Shown in pieces: positions 8,702-17,379 of a stretch of DNA of 64,000 nucleotides. The stretch spans positions 10,824 to 74,823 of the forward strand of contig JAOAIX010000004.1 in the NCBI GenBank assembly GCA_026414485.1, given 5' to 3'. The position numbers and the translations under genes are program-made. The notes beneath the pieces were generated by a model. The model was given only the letters and a program-made list of their open reading frames with translations, was not told the DNA's origin and did not search any database. Positions within the stretch are counted from its first letter, which is position 1. Each line of letters starts with the position of its first letter. The DNA is from Candidatus Bathyarchaeota archaeon. GTDB lineage: Archaea > Thermoproteota > Bathyarchaeia > Bathyarchaeales > Bathycorpusculaceae.

Positions 8702-8766
8702 AGTCTTTTCCTTTTATGCGTAAACTGTTTTTCAGCGAACTTTGAGGGTTATAGAGTTGCCGGGGT

Positions 8767-9732
8767 TTATCTTTTGCTATATAGTTTACGTTCAAACAAT
8801 GTTAAAGTCAGCTTTCTTTTTTGGATGTAACGCCAAGCGACAAAAACTGCGAGTACCACGCCTGTGATTGTTAAACCTGCTGCTATTATCCACAGAGTTG
8901 GCTCCGACCGTGGTGTTGGTGGTTTAGCCTCTGGACGTATTAGGGGAAACCTGTCTTGGTTCTGGGGGTCAATCACGTATGGCTCATCGCCTATGCCGTC
9001 TCCGTTTATATCCGCACCTCTGTAGTCGCTCCAGTAGTTGCCTCTGTTTCCGTCATCCCACGTGTGAACCGCTTCTTGTGGGTTATAGGTTTCACAGAAG
9101 CAACCGCTAAATTGTACAACGTTTTCCACAAAACTGTTATACGTAAGCACAATGTTGAGTGGCTCGTTGCCAGGAGTGTTAACTCCGAAGAAAATGCCTT
9201 GTTCGTTGTGTGCAATGTAATTTTTTGTAATTGTGTTGTAATCTCCTGAAAGCAAAATCCCCACGATATTGTCGGTTATAGAGTTGCCTATGATTGTGTT
9301 GTTAGAACTCCAGATGTACATCCCAACATAGAAGTTTTTGATGTTCAAATTTTTCACCGTCAAGTTGTATCTGCCTTTGCTTGCGATGTCTACCCCTATA
9401 GTCCAAGGTGTAGTGCTGGTTTCCTGATTGGGGCCTTCGCCAACTACCCAGTTGTCGGCGCGTGTCCCGTTATATGTACCTCGCAGCGTGTAGCCTGCAC
9501 CGTCGATTACTACGTTGTCTCTGTCCACAACAATCGAGGCGTCAATGTTGCCTGTGAATGTGTAGACGTCACCATTACGTTGAATCGGCACATTGCTTGG
9601 CTCAAGGCTGCCGTTTGAGTTTATACGGATCGTTGGTGCATTATTCGCTGCATCTGTCTTTTCGATGGTTGGCATTGCCAAAAATATTATCAACACAACA
9701 AACCAGGCTTTCATAAACTTAGTTTTTTTCAT
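8767..9732 (-). CDS. NosD-like secreted right-handed beta-helix protein with C-terminal membrane anchor
   Basis: 321 residues. A signal peptide (about residues 7-27), then strand repeats typical of the NosD/pectate-lyase beta-helix: NTIIGNSITDNIVGILLSGDY and NTITKNYIAHNEQGIFFG. The later WDDGNRGNYWSDY and DINGDGIGDEPYVID are the conserved archaeal NosD end. A single transmembrane helix (about 282-302) and a basic tail anchor it outside the cell. ATG at 9732 lies inside the last codons of the polyferredoxin gene (14-base overlap), so the two are translationally linked. Substrate unknown; no nitrous-oxide reductase is nearby. Confidence 0.85.
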   Translation of the reverse strand: MKKTKFMKAWFVVLIIFLAMPTIEKTDAANNAPTIRINSNGSLEPSNVPIQRNGDVYTFTGNIDASIVVDRDNVVIDGAGYTLRGTYNGTRADNWVVGEGPNQETSTTPWTIGVDIASKGRYNLTVKNLNIKNFYVGMYIWSSNNTIIGNSITDNIVGILLSGDYNTITKNYIAHNEQGIFFGVNTPGNEPLNIVLTYNSFVENVVQFSGCFCETYNPQEAVHTWDDGNRGNYWSDYRGADINGDGIGDEPYVIDPQNQDRFPLIRPEAKPPTPRSEPTLWIIAAGLTITGVVLAVFVAWRYIQKRKLTLTLFERKLYSKR

Positions 9733-11404
9733 CTTTTTGCCCTTCTTTGTTTGGTGTGCTAAACGCTTTGCTGTTTAACCAGTTTCTAGATTTACAGGCA
9801 GTTTTTCCTGCAACCTTGAATTTGAGGCAGTTTTCTTCTGGGCACATCTCCACACATCGTAAACACAGCAAACACTTTGAAGTTGTCACGTCTCCCCCTT
9901 TCACCTCGTAAACTTCAGTTACTTGAGTTGGGCAAACCCGTTTACAGACGCCACATTTGGTGCATTTTTCCTCTGCCTTTTCCAAACGTACTCCTGAGAT
10001 CCACTTAAATGGCGGAAATCTGTTAAAGAGTGCAATTAAACCGCCAAGTGGGCAAATCCTGCACCATGAGCGCCTGAAGAAAAACGCTGCCACCGTAACC
10101 AACACTAGAATTGCTATGTTCAGCGAAGTTAAATATTGACCCAGATGCCAAAAATTCCCCGTGGTTGTTTCAGTCATCCACTCCCATTTTATAACGCCCA
10201 GCGATCCCTGAGCTAAAAGGCAAAGTGGCTTCATGGGGCAAACTTGACAGAAAGGTGCAGAGAAATACTGGTAAACAAACCCGCCTTTTTCCGTGCCAGG
10301 TACCAATTGTGTACTCGCGATGGCTTGAGCTCCAAAGACTATACTGATTACGAGAAGTAACGCTAAAATTACATAGCTTGACTGGTGAACTTTCTCATTG
10401 AAGTTTTTAGAAAAATTGCGATGTTTAATCTTGAGCGCTTTACGTATGCGCGTAACTACATCCAAGTATAGACCAAAAGGGCAAACCCATCCACACCACC
10501 ATCTGCCCAAAAAAGCTGAAGCCAAAATTACTATGCCAAAAACTATAGCCAGTCTCTCTAAGCCAGGTAAAATGTAGTACACTCCCCAGCCGCGCCCCAC
10601 ATTCCAGAACGGATAAATGTAAGTTTGCATCTGCCACAGCGGACACGTTATGGTTCTGCCGCAAGGATACCAGCAGCCGAAAACAGGAATCGGCAACCCA
10701 TCAGGCAAAGGTCCCAGTGTATCAGTTCCTATCAGAAACTCGTGGGGTGCAATTTGTTCAGCTGGCACAGGTATGTTTTGGTGGTCGATGAAGACGCCAA
10801 AGAAAATCAGAAACACAAACAGAACCTGAACAAAGAGGCGTAAGCCGCTGATTTTACGAGTTTTGTTTCTGGCGCCAACTACTAATGTTGCCACCCCAAT
10901 GCTGAGCGAAACACCTGCCACAACAAACACTGCATAGTTGGGCTTGAAAGGTGGAAGCGGATTAGGTGTTACGGGCGTAGCTTGCGGGTTAGGATCGGTG
11001 ACGTTAACATAAAGGCGGTCGCTTATGTGTCCGTAAATTGGAAAGATATTCCAGAACCCTGCCATATCCAACTTCTGCGTCACCGTGAACAAACCAGTTT
11101 GATTGTTGGGAACCACGTAATGGTCTATCCACGTGTAGTCAGGACGGGTGAATGTGACGCGTATGGTGACATTGTCGACTGGAGGACAAATTTCTCCTAC
11201 AACAGTTACTTCTTGATTAATGAGAACTTGGTTGCTGCTTATATTCGCAGTTATACATGGACCATAACAGGGAAACGGCGTCTCTTTTTTGCCTTCAAAA
11301 GTGTATGACTGCTGACTTAAGCCCAAGGTGGCTGGCAGCATAAATGACAAGAAAACGAGAAGTACAGATGCCAAAATCAACTTAAACAGTTTATTCATAA
11401 GCAT
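9719..11404 (-). CDS. NosR/NapH-like membrane polyferredoxin with an exported N-terminal domain
   Basis: 561 residues. A signal-like N-terminus is followed by a beta-rich exported domain (about 30-140, with VTVVGEICPPVDNVTIRVTF). Then come several membrane helices with paired cysteine motifs CGWVCPFG (C304, C308) and CRICPLGG as in NapH/NosR/RdxA proteins, plus extracytoplasmic CWYPCG and CQVCPMKPLC. The cytoplasmic end carries two [4Fe-4S] motifs: C481-C484-C487-C491 and C511-C514-C517-C521. It should move electrons across the membrane, but neither donor nor acceptor is encoded here. First gene of the minus-strand surface operon; ATG at 11404. Confidence 0.85.
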   Translation of the reverse strand: MLMNKLFKLILASVLLVFLSFMLPATLGLSQQSYTFEGKKETPFPCYGPCITANISSNQVLINQEVTVVGEICPPVDNVTIRVTFTRPDYTWIDHYVVPNNQTGLFTVTQKLDMAGFWNIFPIYGHISDRLYVNVTDPNPQATPVTPNPLPPFKPNYAVFVVAGVSLSIGVATLVVGARNKTRKISGLRLFVQVLFVFLIFFGVFIDHQNIPVPAEQIAPHEFLIGTDTLGPLPDGLPIPVFGCWYPCGRTITCPLWQMQTYIYPFWNVGRGWGVYYILPGLERLAIVFGIVILASAFLGRWWCGWVCPFGLYLDVVTRIRKALKIKHRNFSKNFNEKVHQSSYVILALLLVISIVFGAQAIASTQLVPGTEKGGFVYQYFSAPFCQVCPMKPLCLLAQGSLGVIKWEWMTETTTGNFWHLGQYLTSLNIAILVLVTVAAFFFRRSWCRICPLGGLIALFNRFPPFKWISGVRLEKAEEKCTKCGVCKRVCPTQVTEVYEVKGGDVTTSKCLLCLRCVEMCPEENCLKFKVAGKTACKSRNWLNSKAFSTPNKEGQKDEKN

Positions 11405-11803
11405 CTCATCTTTAAACTGAAGCGATCAACCACAAGTTTACCTGCGTTTTTAGCGAAGGAATAGTTCGCATTATGGCTTAAAAATTTTGGGTACGTCAAA
11501 AGGTTTGAAACTGCAGGCTACAACTTGTTAAAGCAAAATTTTTGTGTATTAAGAAAACTTTTTAGCTTCTCAAATGAAATTTGTCTTTTTACCTTTAAAA
11601 GTGCCTTTTGCCTTCAAAAACGGGAAGTTTAGCTTTGGCTGTGACTTAGGCTGTGTTAGTTTTCTTAGTTCAACCCTGTCGGCTCTTTTTAGACTTGCTT
11701 AGCGCTTCCTCATAAGTCTGTGAATAGTTTGCCTTGCAGGTTTTAAAGAACTTCACCAAAATAAAAGGCAGAACGCTGGGAAGGGAACCGCAACTTGAGG
11801 GAT
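11405..11803. other. Intergenic stretch upstream of the polyferredoxin operon
   Basis: About 400 AT-rich bases between the polyferredoxin start and tRNA-Leu, both on the minus strand. Several TTTTTA/TTAAAA tracts could be promoters for the operon, but none is clearly placed. No coding frame of note was seen. Confidence 0.4.
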
Positions 11804-11891
11804 TGGTGCAGGGGGTGGGATTCGAACCCACGAACGCCTACGCGATAAGGTCCTAAGCCTTACTCCGTTGACCAGGCTTGGAGACCCCTGC
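11804..11891 (-). tRNA. tRNA-Leu (anticodon TAG)
   Basis: Minus-strand cloverleaf with long variable arm (class II), 88 nt. Acceptor GCAGGGG (5') pairs with CCCCTGC (11808-11814). Anticodon stem TAAGG/CCTTA encloses loop CTTAGGA, giving anticodon TAG. The T-loop is TTCGAAT, and the 3' CCA is encoded (11804-11806). No intron is seen. Confidence 0.95.
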
Positions 11892-11963
11892 ACATCACAT
11901 AATTCAGAGAAGATAGTTGCACCCTACAATATTTATTTTAACCTTTCCACTCCTGCGGTGGTT

Positions 11964-13037
11964 TTAGCAAATTCTGGGCACTGGGTCGCCTACGGGTCTG
12001 GCGATGATACGTTTGCCTCCAACTGCAGTCTGCATAGCTACCCCCACAAAGTCCGATGTTGCTTCACCTATTATCTGTGCATCTTTGCCTTCAACTGTAC
12101 TATTGAGAAAATTTTGCACTTCCTGGGCTTTCTCCCGAACAACACCAACTATAATTTTCCCTTCGTTGCCAATTTCCAGAGGATCCAACCCCAGCATTTC
12201 ACACGCTGCCCGTACATCGTTTCGAATGGGCACTTTATCTTCGCGAATGAGTATGCCCACTTTAGATTTTTCTGCAAATTCATGCAACGCATCTGCCAGT
12301 CCGCCCCGTGTGGCATCTTTCATGGCAACTACCCCACCCACGCTACCAAGCAAACGCTGAATGACGCGGTTGAGAGGTTTCACATCTGACTTTATTTCGC
12401 TGCCAAACTTCAAGCCCTCTTGCGCTGAAAGCACCGCAACACCATGATCACCTATCGTGCCCGACAGGATAATTTTGTCGCCTGCCCTCAGGTTGCTATC
12501 CAGAATCCAACGCGCCGAAAAATCACTCCTGTACCGTTTGACAACAGCAATATTGTGCTCTAACGCAGGCGTTCTTCTACCTATACCTGAAACATTCATG
12601 ACACACCCACCCAATACGCCCTTTTCAACAACTTTTGTGTCTCCTGTTACTATGTTGACACCTGCCTCTTCACACGCCTGCCGCATACTCAACAAAATCC
12701 GCTCAAAATCCGAGAACAACAACCCCTCTTCCAAAACAAAACCACACGCCAACGCAAACGGTTCCGCACCAAGCACCGAAACATCATTAACAGTACCAGA
12801 AACCGCCAAACGCCCAATGTCACCACCAGGAAAGAAAATTGGCTTAACAGCATGGCTGTCACTTTTAAAGACTATATCATCTACCACCGCCGCGTCATCC
12901 ATAGCTTCAAGCGAAATCTCAGCAATGTTGGGGGCTGCACCCACAAAATGTTTAACCACATAATTTTTCACAAGGTCATGCATAACCGTGCCGCCCGCCC
13001 CATGCAACATAGTAATGTAACCATCTTTAGCGACCAA
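11964..13037 (-). CDS. hypE: Hydrogenase maturation protein HypE
   Basis: 357-residue PurM/AIR-synthase-fold protein that dehydrates a carbamoyl group on its C-terminal cysteine to the thiocyanate giving the CN ligands of [NiFe] hydrogenases. Diagnostic features: HGAGGTVMHDLV near the N-terminus, DDAAVV, the GRLAVSGTVNDVSVLGAEP and GDTKVVEKG phosphate/nucleotide loops, MKDATRGGLADALHE, and the exact C-terminal PRIC ending with the active cysteine. TTG at 13037 follows GGAGAA. No other hyp gene is adjacent, so the rest of the machinery lies elsewhere. The hydrogenases at 57-64 kb are likely clients. Confidence 0.95.
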   Translation of the reverse strand: MVAKDGYITMLHGAGGTVMHDLVKNYVVKHFVGAAPNIAEISLEAMDDAAVVDDIVFKSDSHAVKPIFFPGGDIGRLAVSGTVNDVSVLGAEPFALACGFVLEEGLLFSDFERILLSMRQACEEAGVNIVTGDTKVVEKGVLGGCVMNVSGIGRRTPALEHNIAVVKRYRSDFSARWILDSNLRAGDKIILSGTIGDHGVAVLSAQEGLKFGSEIKSDVKPLNRVIQRLLGSVGGVVAMKDATRGGLADALHEFAEKSKVGILIREDKVPIRNDVRAACEMLGLDPLEIGNEGKIIVGVVREKAQEVQNFLNSTVEGKDAQIIGEATSDFVGVAMQTAVGGKRIIARPVGDPVPRIC

Positions 13038-13406
13038 ATCCGCTTTCTCCTATCATTTATAACCGCAATAGACTACCCAACACCTGTAACATAAACACAT
13101 CGCACAACCCCACAGAAATCATTTGTAAACCTTTATCAAATACCACACACGCCCCAACTACACTACCGAACCAAAAAACCACAACGCCTACAATTAACAA
13201 CACAAAAAACAAACCAAACAACAACCAAACTAGAAAAAACTATAAAAGCACAATTCCCCTCCACAACTACTACACCTCACAGCTCGAATTCACCCGCACA
13301 AACGGGAACAAACCCACTGCATTTTATCGAAAAAATAGCCCTGATACGGAAAGCCATATAAATCGCCTCTACGCTTTTGTGTTGCGCACATGGAGAAGAT
13401 TGAAAA
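13038..13406. other. G-poor intergenic leader region of the ribosomal operon
   Basis: About 370 bases between the divergent hypE and L22 genes. The + strand is very poor in G: by count, 13081-13260 holds 9 G against 59 C. No protein frame with a sensible start was found. It carries ACTATAAAAG (about 13229-13238) and CATATAAAT (13355-13363), the latter placed for the ribosomal operon. Confidence 0.6.
13355..13363 (+). promoter_or_regulatory. TATA box of the ribosomal protein operon
   Basis: CATATAAAT about 50 bases before the L22 start; transcription would begin near 13385. It is the closest and best TATA match upstream of the operon. Confidence 0.55.
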
Positions 13407-13889
13407 ATGCCAAAATGGGGATACTCCATAATAGCTGAAGAACTGGACCCTGAAAAGACCGTCAAAGCAAGCGGTCGCGAAATTAGGGTATCCCATAAGC
13501 ACGCACGTGAAGTGTGCAAAACAATCAAAGGTATGACGCTCACCAAAGCTAAAGAATACCTCATGGATGTAATGGACAAAAAGAAACCTGTCCCCTTCAC
13601 CCGCTATAACAAAAAAGCCGGACACAAAGGTGGACTAGAAAAAACCTTTGCAGGCAGATATCCAATTAAAGCCGCCCAACGTGTTCTAAAAATCCTCAAA
13701 AACGCTGAAGCAAACGCAGAAAACAAAGGGCTAGACACAGACAAACTCCGCATAATCCACACCGCAGCATACCCAGGCATGAAAATAAAACGCTACACCC
13801 CCCGGGCACACGGCAGAGCATCACCAAAATATGAAACTCTCACTCACATCGAAATCGTCCTAGAAGAAAACGCTGGGCAAGGAGAATAA
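13407..13889 (+). CDS. rplV: Ribosomal protein L22 (uL22)
   Basis: 160 residues, archaeal-length uL22, which lines the exit tunnel of the large subunit. Recognised by KWGYSIIAEELDPEKTVKASGREIRVSHKHAREVC, the GGLEKTFAGRYP loop and the C-terminal YTPRAHGRASPKYETLTHIEIVL. First gene of the cluster: L3, L4, L23, L2 and S19, which usually precede it in archaeal S10 clusters, are absent upstream. ATG at 13407; S3 begins 6 bases after its stop. Confidence 0.97.
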   Translation: MPKWGYSIIAEELDPEKTVKASGREIRVSHKHAREVCKTIKGMTLTKAKEYLMDVMDKKKPVPFTRYNKKAGHKGGLEKTFAGRYPIKAAQRVLKILKNAEANAENKGLDTDKLRIIHTAAYPGMKIKRYTPRAHGRASPKYETLTHIEIVLEENAGQGE

Positions 13890-13894
13890 ACTGC

Positions 13895-14716
13895 ATGTCC
13901 ATAGTCAAACGATTTATATCAGAATCCATTAAAAACACAGAAATTGATGAATTTTTACAAAAAAAACTTGAACGCGCCGGATACGGCGGAGTCAACCTCT
14001 CCAAAACTCCTCTGGGCACGCACGTGGTCATATATGCTATGCGCCCTGGCTTAGTAATTGGGCGCGGAGGAGAAACCATCCGCGAACTTGCAAGCATTCT
14101 CGAGCAACGTTTCAAAGTTGCAAACCCCCAGATCTCTGTCTCTGAAATCGAAGTTCCTGAATTTAACGCGCATGTTGTTGCATCACGTGTAACAGCCGCA
14201 CTGCAAAAAGGAATCCACTTCCGCCGCGCAGGTTTCTGGGCCATGAACCAAGTCATGGAAGCAGGCGCATTAGGCTGCGAGATTGTAATAAGCGGCAAAC
14301 TTCGCACTGAACGTGCAAGATTCGAAAAATTCCGCGCAGGCTACTTCCCCAGGTGCGGCGATCCTGCTCTAAAATACATGCGCAAAACCGAAGCTCATGT
14401 TTTACTTAAACCAGGCATGTTTGGAGTAAAAGTAAAAATCATGCCCCCAGACGCTCATTTTCCCGACAAAATCAAAATTAAAGCTCCCTCGGAACTTCCT
14501 CAAACTTCTGAACCAGAAGTAGAAATGCTGCCAAAAGAACAACTTGTAACAGAGGAAAAAGAAAAACCAGCAAAAGCATCAGAACCAAAATCCGAATCAC
14601 CTCCACAAGAATCAAAAGAAACCAAAATCTCCGAGGCGCCACCCGCTGAACAAGTAGTTAAAACCGAAAAAACCGCTGAACCAACCGAAACCAAATCTAC
14701 GGAGGCACCAAAGTAA
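13895..14716 (+). CDS. rpsC: Ribosomal protein S3 (uS3) with acidic/lysine-rich tail
   Basis: 273 residues. The KH domain is seen in GTHVVIYAMRPGLVIGRGGETIRELA (about 44-69) and the S3 C-domain in GALGCEIVISGKLRTERAR. uS3 binds the mRNA entry site of the small subunit. Residues from about 205 on are a low-complexity Glu/Lys/Pro/Thr tail not needed for the core fold. The stop overlaps the L29 start (TAATG at 14714-14718). Confidence 0.97.
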   Translation: MSIVKRFISESIKNTEIDEFLQKKLERAGYGGVNLSKTPLGTHVVIYAMRPGLVIGRGGETIRELASILEQRFKVANPQISVSEIEVPEFNAHVVASRVTAALQKGIHFRRAGFWAMNQVMEAGALGCEIVISGKLRTERARFEKFRAGYFPRCGDPALKYMRKTEAHVLLKPGMFGVKVKIMPPDAHFPDKIKIKAPSELPQTSEPEVEMLPKEQLVTEEKEKPAKASEPKSESPPQESKETKISEAPPAEQVVKTEKTAEPTETKSTEAPK

Positions 14717-15000
14717 TGCCGATACTACGTCTCAAAGAAATCGCCAATATGTCCTCAGAAGACCGAACCAAAAAAATTCGCGAACTCAAAACTGAACTTT
14801 CTAGGCTAAGAACTATGATCAACGCAGGCGGAGCAGTGGAGAACCCTGCGCAAGTACGAGACATACGCAAAACCATCGCTCGCTTACTCACCATCGAAAA
14901 CGAATATGCCAAGGGCATCAGGAAAACAGAAGGCAAATCCGACACAAAAAAAGCCACAGTAGCCCCAAATAAGAAACCAAAGGAGCAAAATCAAGAATGA
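14716..15000 (+). CDS. rpmC: Ribosomal protein L29 (uL29)
   Basis: 94 residues. The helical hairpin of uL29 is clear in LRLKEIANMSSEDRTKKIRELKTELSRLRTMINAGG and NPAQVRDIRKTIARLLTIENE. It sits near the tunnel exit, where nascent-chain factors dock. The C-terminal 25 residues are a lysine-rich extension. Starts in a TAATG overlap with S3 and ends in an ATGA overlap with the RNase P subunit gene. Confidence 0.96.
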   Translation: MPILRLKEIANMSSEDRTKKIRELKTELSRLRTMINAGGAVENPAQVRDIRKTIARLLTIENEYAKGIRKTEGKSDTKKATVAPNKKPKEQNQE

Positions 15001-15278
15001 AAATTACTCCTGACATAATCAGCTACGAATTCATCGGCACACAAACCCACGTTGCACAAAGTTCACACACAGGCTACTTAGGCATATCTGGCAGAATCGT
15101 GGACGAAACAAAAAAAACCTTCCTCATTCAGGATGGAAACGAAACAAAACGTATAGTTAAAGACGTAACTGTTTTTCACTTCACATTTTCAGACGGAACA
15201 GTTGTTGAAATAGACGGCAAACTCCTTGTAGGAAAACCTGAAGATCGCCTGAAAAAAACAATCAAGAGGTTATGGTAA
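14997..15278 (+). CDS. rnp1: RNase P protein component 1 (Rnp1/Rpp29/Pop4)
   Basis: 93 residues forming the Sm-like barrel of archaeal Rpp29: [35 protein letters not shown] and the DVTVFHFTF / [18 protein letters not shown] end. It works with Rpp21 in the specificity domain of RNase P for tRNA 5' maturation. Its place between L29 and S17 is the conserved archaeal order. ATG at 14997 overlaps the L29 stop (ATGA), with AAAGGAGC upstream. Confidence 0.94.
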   Translation: MKITPDIISYEFIGTQTHVAQSSHTGYLGISGRIVDETKKTFLIQDGNETKRIVKDVTVFHFTFSDGTVVEIDGKLLVGKPEDRLKKTIKRLW

Positions 15279-15595
15279 TGTCTCTACTATTTAAAAAACC
15301 TAAAAAAACCTGCGAAGATAAAAACTGTCCTTTCCACGGTACCCTCTCTGTAAGAGGTCGCGTACTAGAAGGCACAGTTGTCAGCGCAAAAATGGACAAA
15401 ACCGTGATTGTGGAACGCGAATACATGCAATTCTCTACAAAATACGTAAGATATGAACGCAGACGTGGTCATATCCCCTCACACAACCCACCCTGTATAG
15501 ACGCTAAAGAAGGCGATCGTGTAAGAATTGCTGAATGTCGACCAGTCAGCAAAACGGTATCCTTCGTTGTGGTAGAAAAAATGGAGGCGAAGTAA
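15278..15595 (+). CDS. rpsQ: Ribosomal protein S17 (uS17)
   Basis: 105 residues from ATG at 15278, which shares its A with the stop of the preceding gene; AAGAGG lies 8 bases upstream, while the alternative ATG at 15272 is too close to it. The OB-fold core [22 protein letters not shown] and [32 protein letters not shown] is typical. The N-terminal [10 protein letters not shown] may hold a metal site, as in some archaeal uS17. Binds 16S rRNA. Confidence 0.96.
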   Translation: MSLLFKKPKKTCEDKNCPFHGTLSVRGRVLEGTVVSAKMDKTVIVEREYMQFSTKYVRYERRRGHIPSHNPPCIDAKEGDRVRIAECRPVSKTVSFVVVEKMEAK

Positions 15596-15598
15596 AAA

Positions 15599-16039
15599 AT
15601 GGCCGCTAAAGCAAAAGGCAGAGGTTTAGTCGCAAAAGGTATGCTTGCGCACGGTCAAAAACTCTCCCGCGGGCTACTAGCAGGCTCCATCCTACGATGC
15701 GCAGATAACACTGGCGCACGTAAACTACGTCTGGTTCAAGCTAACAGCTACAAAGGTCGATTAAGACGCTACCCTACTGCCACAGTAGGCGACAAAGTTA
15801 CCGTTTCAGTTAGGCAAGGCGCCCCTGATATGCGCAAAAAAATATTCCAAGCAGTCATCGTAAGACAAAAAAGACCCTTCCGTAGAGTTGACGGCGTGTG
15901 GGTTCAATTTGAAGAAAACGCAGCAGTCATCATCACACCTGAAGGTGAAATGAAAGGTTCAGAAATTCGCGGTCCAGTAGCACGAGAAGCCGCTGAAAGA
16001 TGGCCAAGAATCGCAAGTGCCGCAAGCACGATAGTATAG
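15599..16039 (+). CDS. rplN: Ribosomal protein L14 (uL14)
   Basis: 146 residues. Core uL14 features: SILRCADNTGARKLRLVQ, VGDKVTVSVRQGAPDMRKKIFQAVIVRQKRPFRR and the C-terminal GSEIRGPVAREAAERWPRIASAAS. It contacts the small subunit and 23S rRNA. ATG three bases after the S17 stop. Length is slightly above the archaeal norm because of a basic N-terminal arm. Confidence 0.97.
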   Translation: MAAKAKGRGLVAKGMLAHGQKLSRGLLAGSILRCADNTGARKLRLVQANSYKGRLRRYPTATVGDKVTVSVRQGAPDMRKKIFQAVIVRQKRPFRRVDGVWVQFEENAAVIITPEGEMKGSEIRGPVAREAAERWPRIASAASTIV

Positions 16040-16049
16040 GTGAAAAAAA

Positions 16050-16610
16050 ATGCAAACCTCAAAGCCCATAAAGAACCCACGAAAACAGCGCAAACTTATC
16101 TTCAATGCGCCTGCTCATAAACGCCATAAACTTATGGTGGCGCCTCTATCCCCCGAACTTTTCGCCCAAAAAGGAGTAAAGGCACTGCCTGTGCGTAAGG
16201 GAGACAGCGTCCGCGTTATGCGTGGAGACCACAAGGGGTTCGAGGGAAAAGTCTCTCGGGTAGACCTCCAAAAATACCGAATTTACCTTGAAGGCTTAAC
16301 TCGTGAAAAAGTCGATGGCTCAACAATCTTTGTCCCGCTTCACCCCTCGAAAGTTATGATTAGAAACCTGAACCTCGACGACAAAACACGAAAGGCTATC
16401 CTTGAACGGAAGAAACTTGTAACTAAAAAAACAGAAAAAACAAAGAAAACAGTTGATCAAGAGAAACCTAGCAAGAAGAAAGTACCTAACGCCACATCAA
16501 CCATAACTACCGAGAAAACCAACACAGGCGCATCTTCTGAAGAGATCCCAAAGGTTGAACAGGCGAAAGAAGCTAAACCTCAGACTCCAAACACTGAAGG
16601 AGGAACATAA
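16050..16610 (+). CDS. rplX: Ribosomal protein L24 (uL24) with lysine-rich tail
   Basis: 186 residues. The KOW motif VRKGDSVRVMRGDHKGFEGKVSRVDL (about 48-73) and the archaeal N-terminal NPRKQRKLIFNAPAHKRHKLM identify uL24, an early assembly protein at the tunnel exit. From about residue 125 onward the sequence is a Lys/Thr/Glu tail (TKKTEKTKKTVDQEKPSKKK) that adds some 60 residues over the usual length. S4e starts two bases after its stop. Confidence 0.96.
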   Translation: MQTSKPIKNPRKQRKLIFNAPAHKRHKLMVAPLSPELFAQKGVKALPVRKGDSVRVMRGDHKGFEGKVSRVDLQKYRIYLEGLTREKVDGSTIFVPLHPSKVMIRNLNLDDKTRKAILERKKLVTKKTEKTKKTVDQEKPSKKKVPNATSTITTEKTNTGASSEEIPKVEQAKEAKPQTPNTEGGT

Positions 16611-16611
16611 T

Positions 16612-17379
16612 TTGGGTAAAAAAGGAAAAACCGCAAGATTGAAACGTAAACCAGCTCCAAAATTCTGGCCCATTCACAGGAAAGAATATCCCTGGGTGGT
16701 TAAACCCTCTGCTGGCCCTCACTGTCTAGAGAACTGCTTGCCGCTAACTTTAGTTCTCCGTGATATACTGGGTGTAGCAGAAACTCGAAATGAAGTCCAG
16801 ACAATAATCAATCAGGGTAAAGTGTTCGTTGATGGAAAAGTAAGTCGCAGAGACGATTTTCCTGTAGGTTTGATGGATGTAATTTCAATCCCTACAGCCG
16901 ACAAATACTATCGGATACTCCCCAACCACAAGGGGCTATGCTTAATCACCATAACCAAAGAAGAGGCAAACTTCAAGCTTTGCCGCATAGAAGATAAAGT
17001 TACCATACGCGGTGGTGTGCAGCTTAATTTACACGACGGCTCAAACCTTCTTATAAAAATCGCTGACCCAAAGAATCCCCAAGAAGATATCTACGAAACT
17101 TTTGATGTACTAAAACTGTCACTTCCTGACAAACAGATACTTGAGCGCGTACCAGTCAAAGAAGGCAACTTTGTAGTCATAACTGGCGGAAAGAACATAG
17201 GCGTTCAAGGAAAAATTGTAGAAATCGAAAAAGCTGTTGGCAAAAAACGACGTAGTGCCCTAGTAATTGTCGAAGACACCAAAGGTTCGCGTTACCAAAC
17301 AATCCTTGACTTTATATTTTCTTTAGGTCAAACTCAATCTCTTGTAACTCTACCAACGGAGGCGGAAGCGGTTGTCTGA
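16612..17379 (+). CDS. rps4e: Ribosomal protein S4e (eS4)
   Basis: 255 residues from TTG at 16612, directly after the L24 stop and 7 bases past GGAGGA; longer in-frame starts would read through L24. The sequence is standard eS4: GKKGKTARLKRKPAPKFWPIHRKE, an S4-like RNA-binding part (VAETRNEVQTIINQGKVFVDGK) and a C-terminal KOW (VITGGKNIGVQGKIVEIE). Archaea- and eukaryote-specific. Its stop overlaps the L5 start region by 8 bases. Confidence 0.96.
   Translation: MGKKGKTARLKRKPAPKFWPIHRKEYPWVVKPSAGPHCLENCLPLTLVLRDILGVAETRNEVQTIINQGKVFVDGKVSRRDDFPVGLMDVISIPTADKYYRILPNHKGLCLITITKEEANFKLCRIEDKVTIRGGVQLNLHDGSNLLIKIADPKNPQEDIYETFDVLKLSLPDKQILERVPVKEGNFVVITGGKNIGVQGKIVEIEKAVGKKRRSALVIVEDTKGSRYQTILDFIFSLGQTQSLVTLPTEAEAVV

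Noticed and set aside
12004-12963. Two plus-strand frames opposite hypE
   Set aside because: hypE motifs and the PRIC end are complete on the minus strand; these frames are shadows.
13040-13400. Replication origin
   Set aside because: The strand bias is striking, but I see no ORB-like repeats and no cdc6/orc gene.
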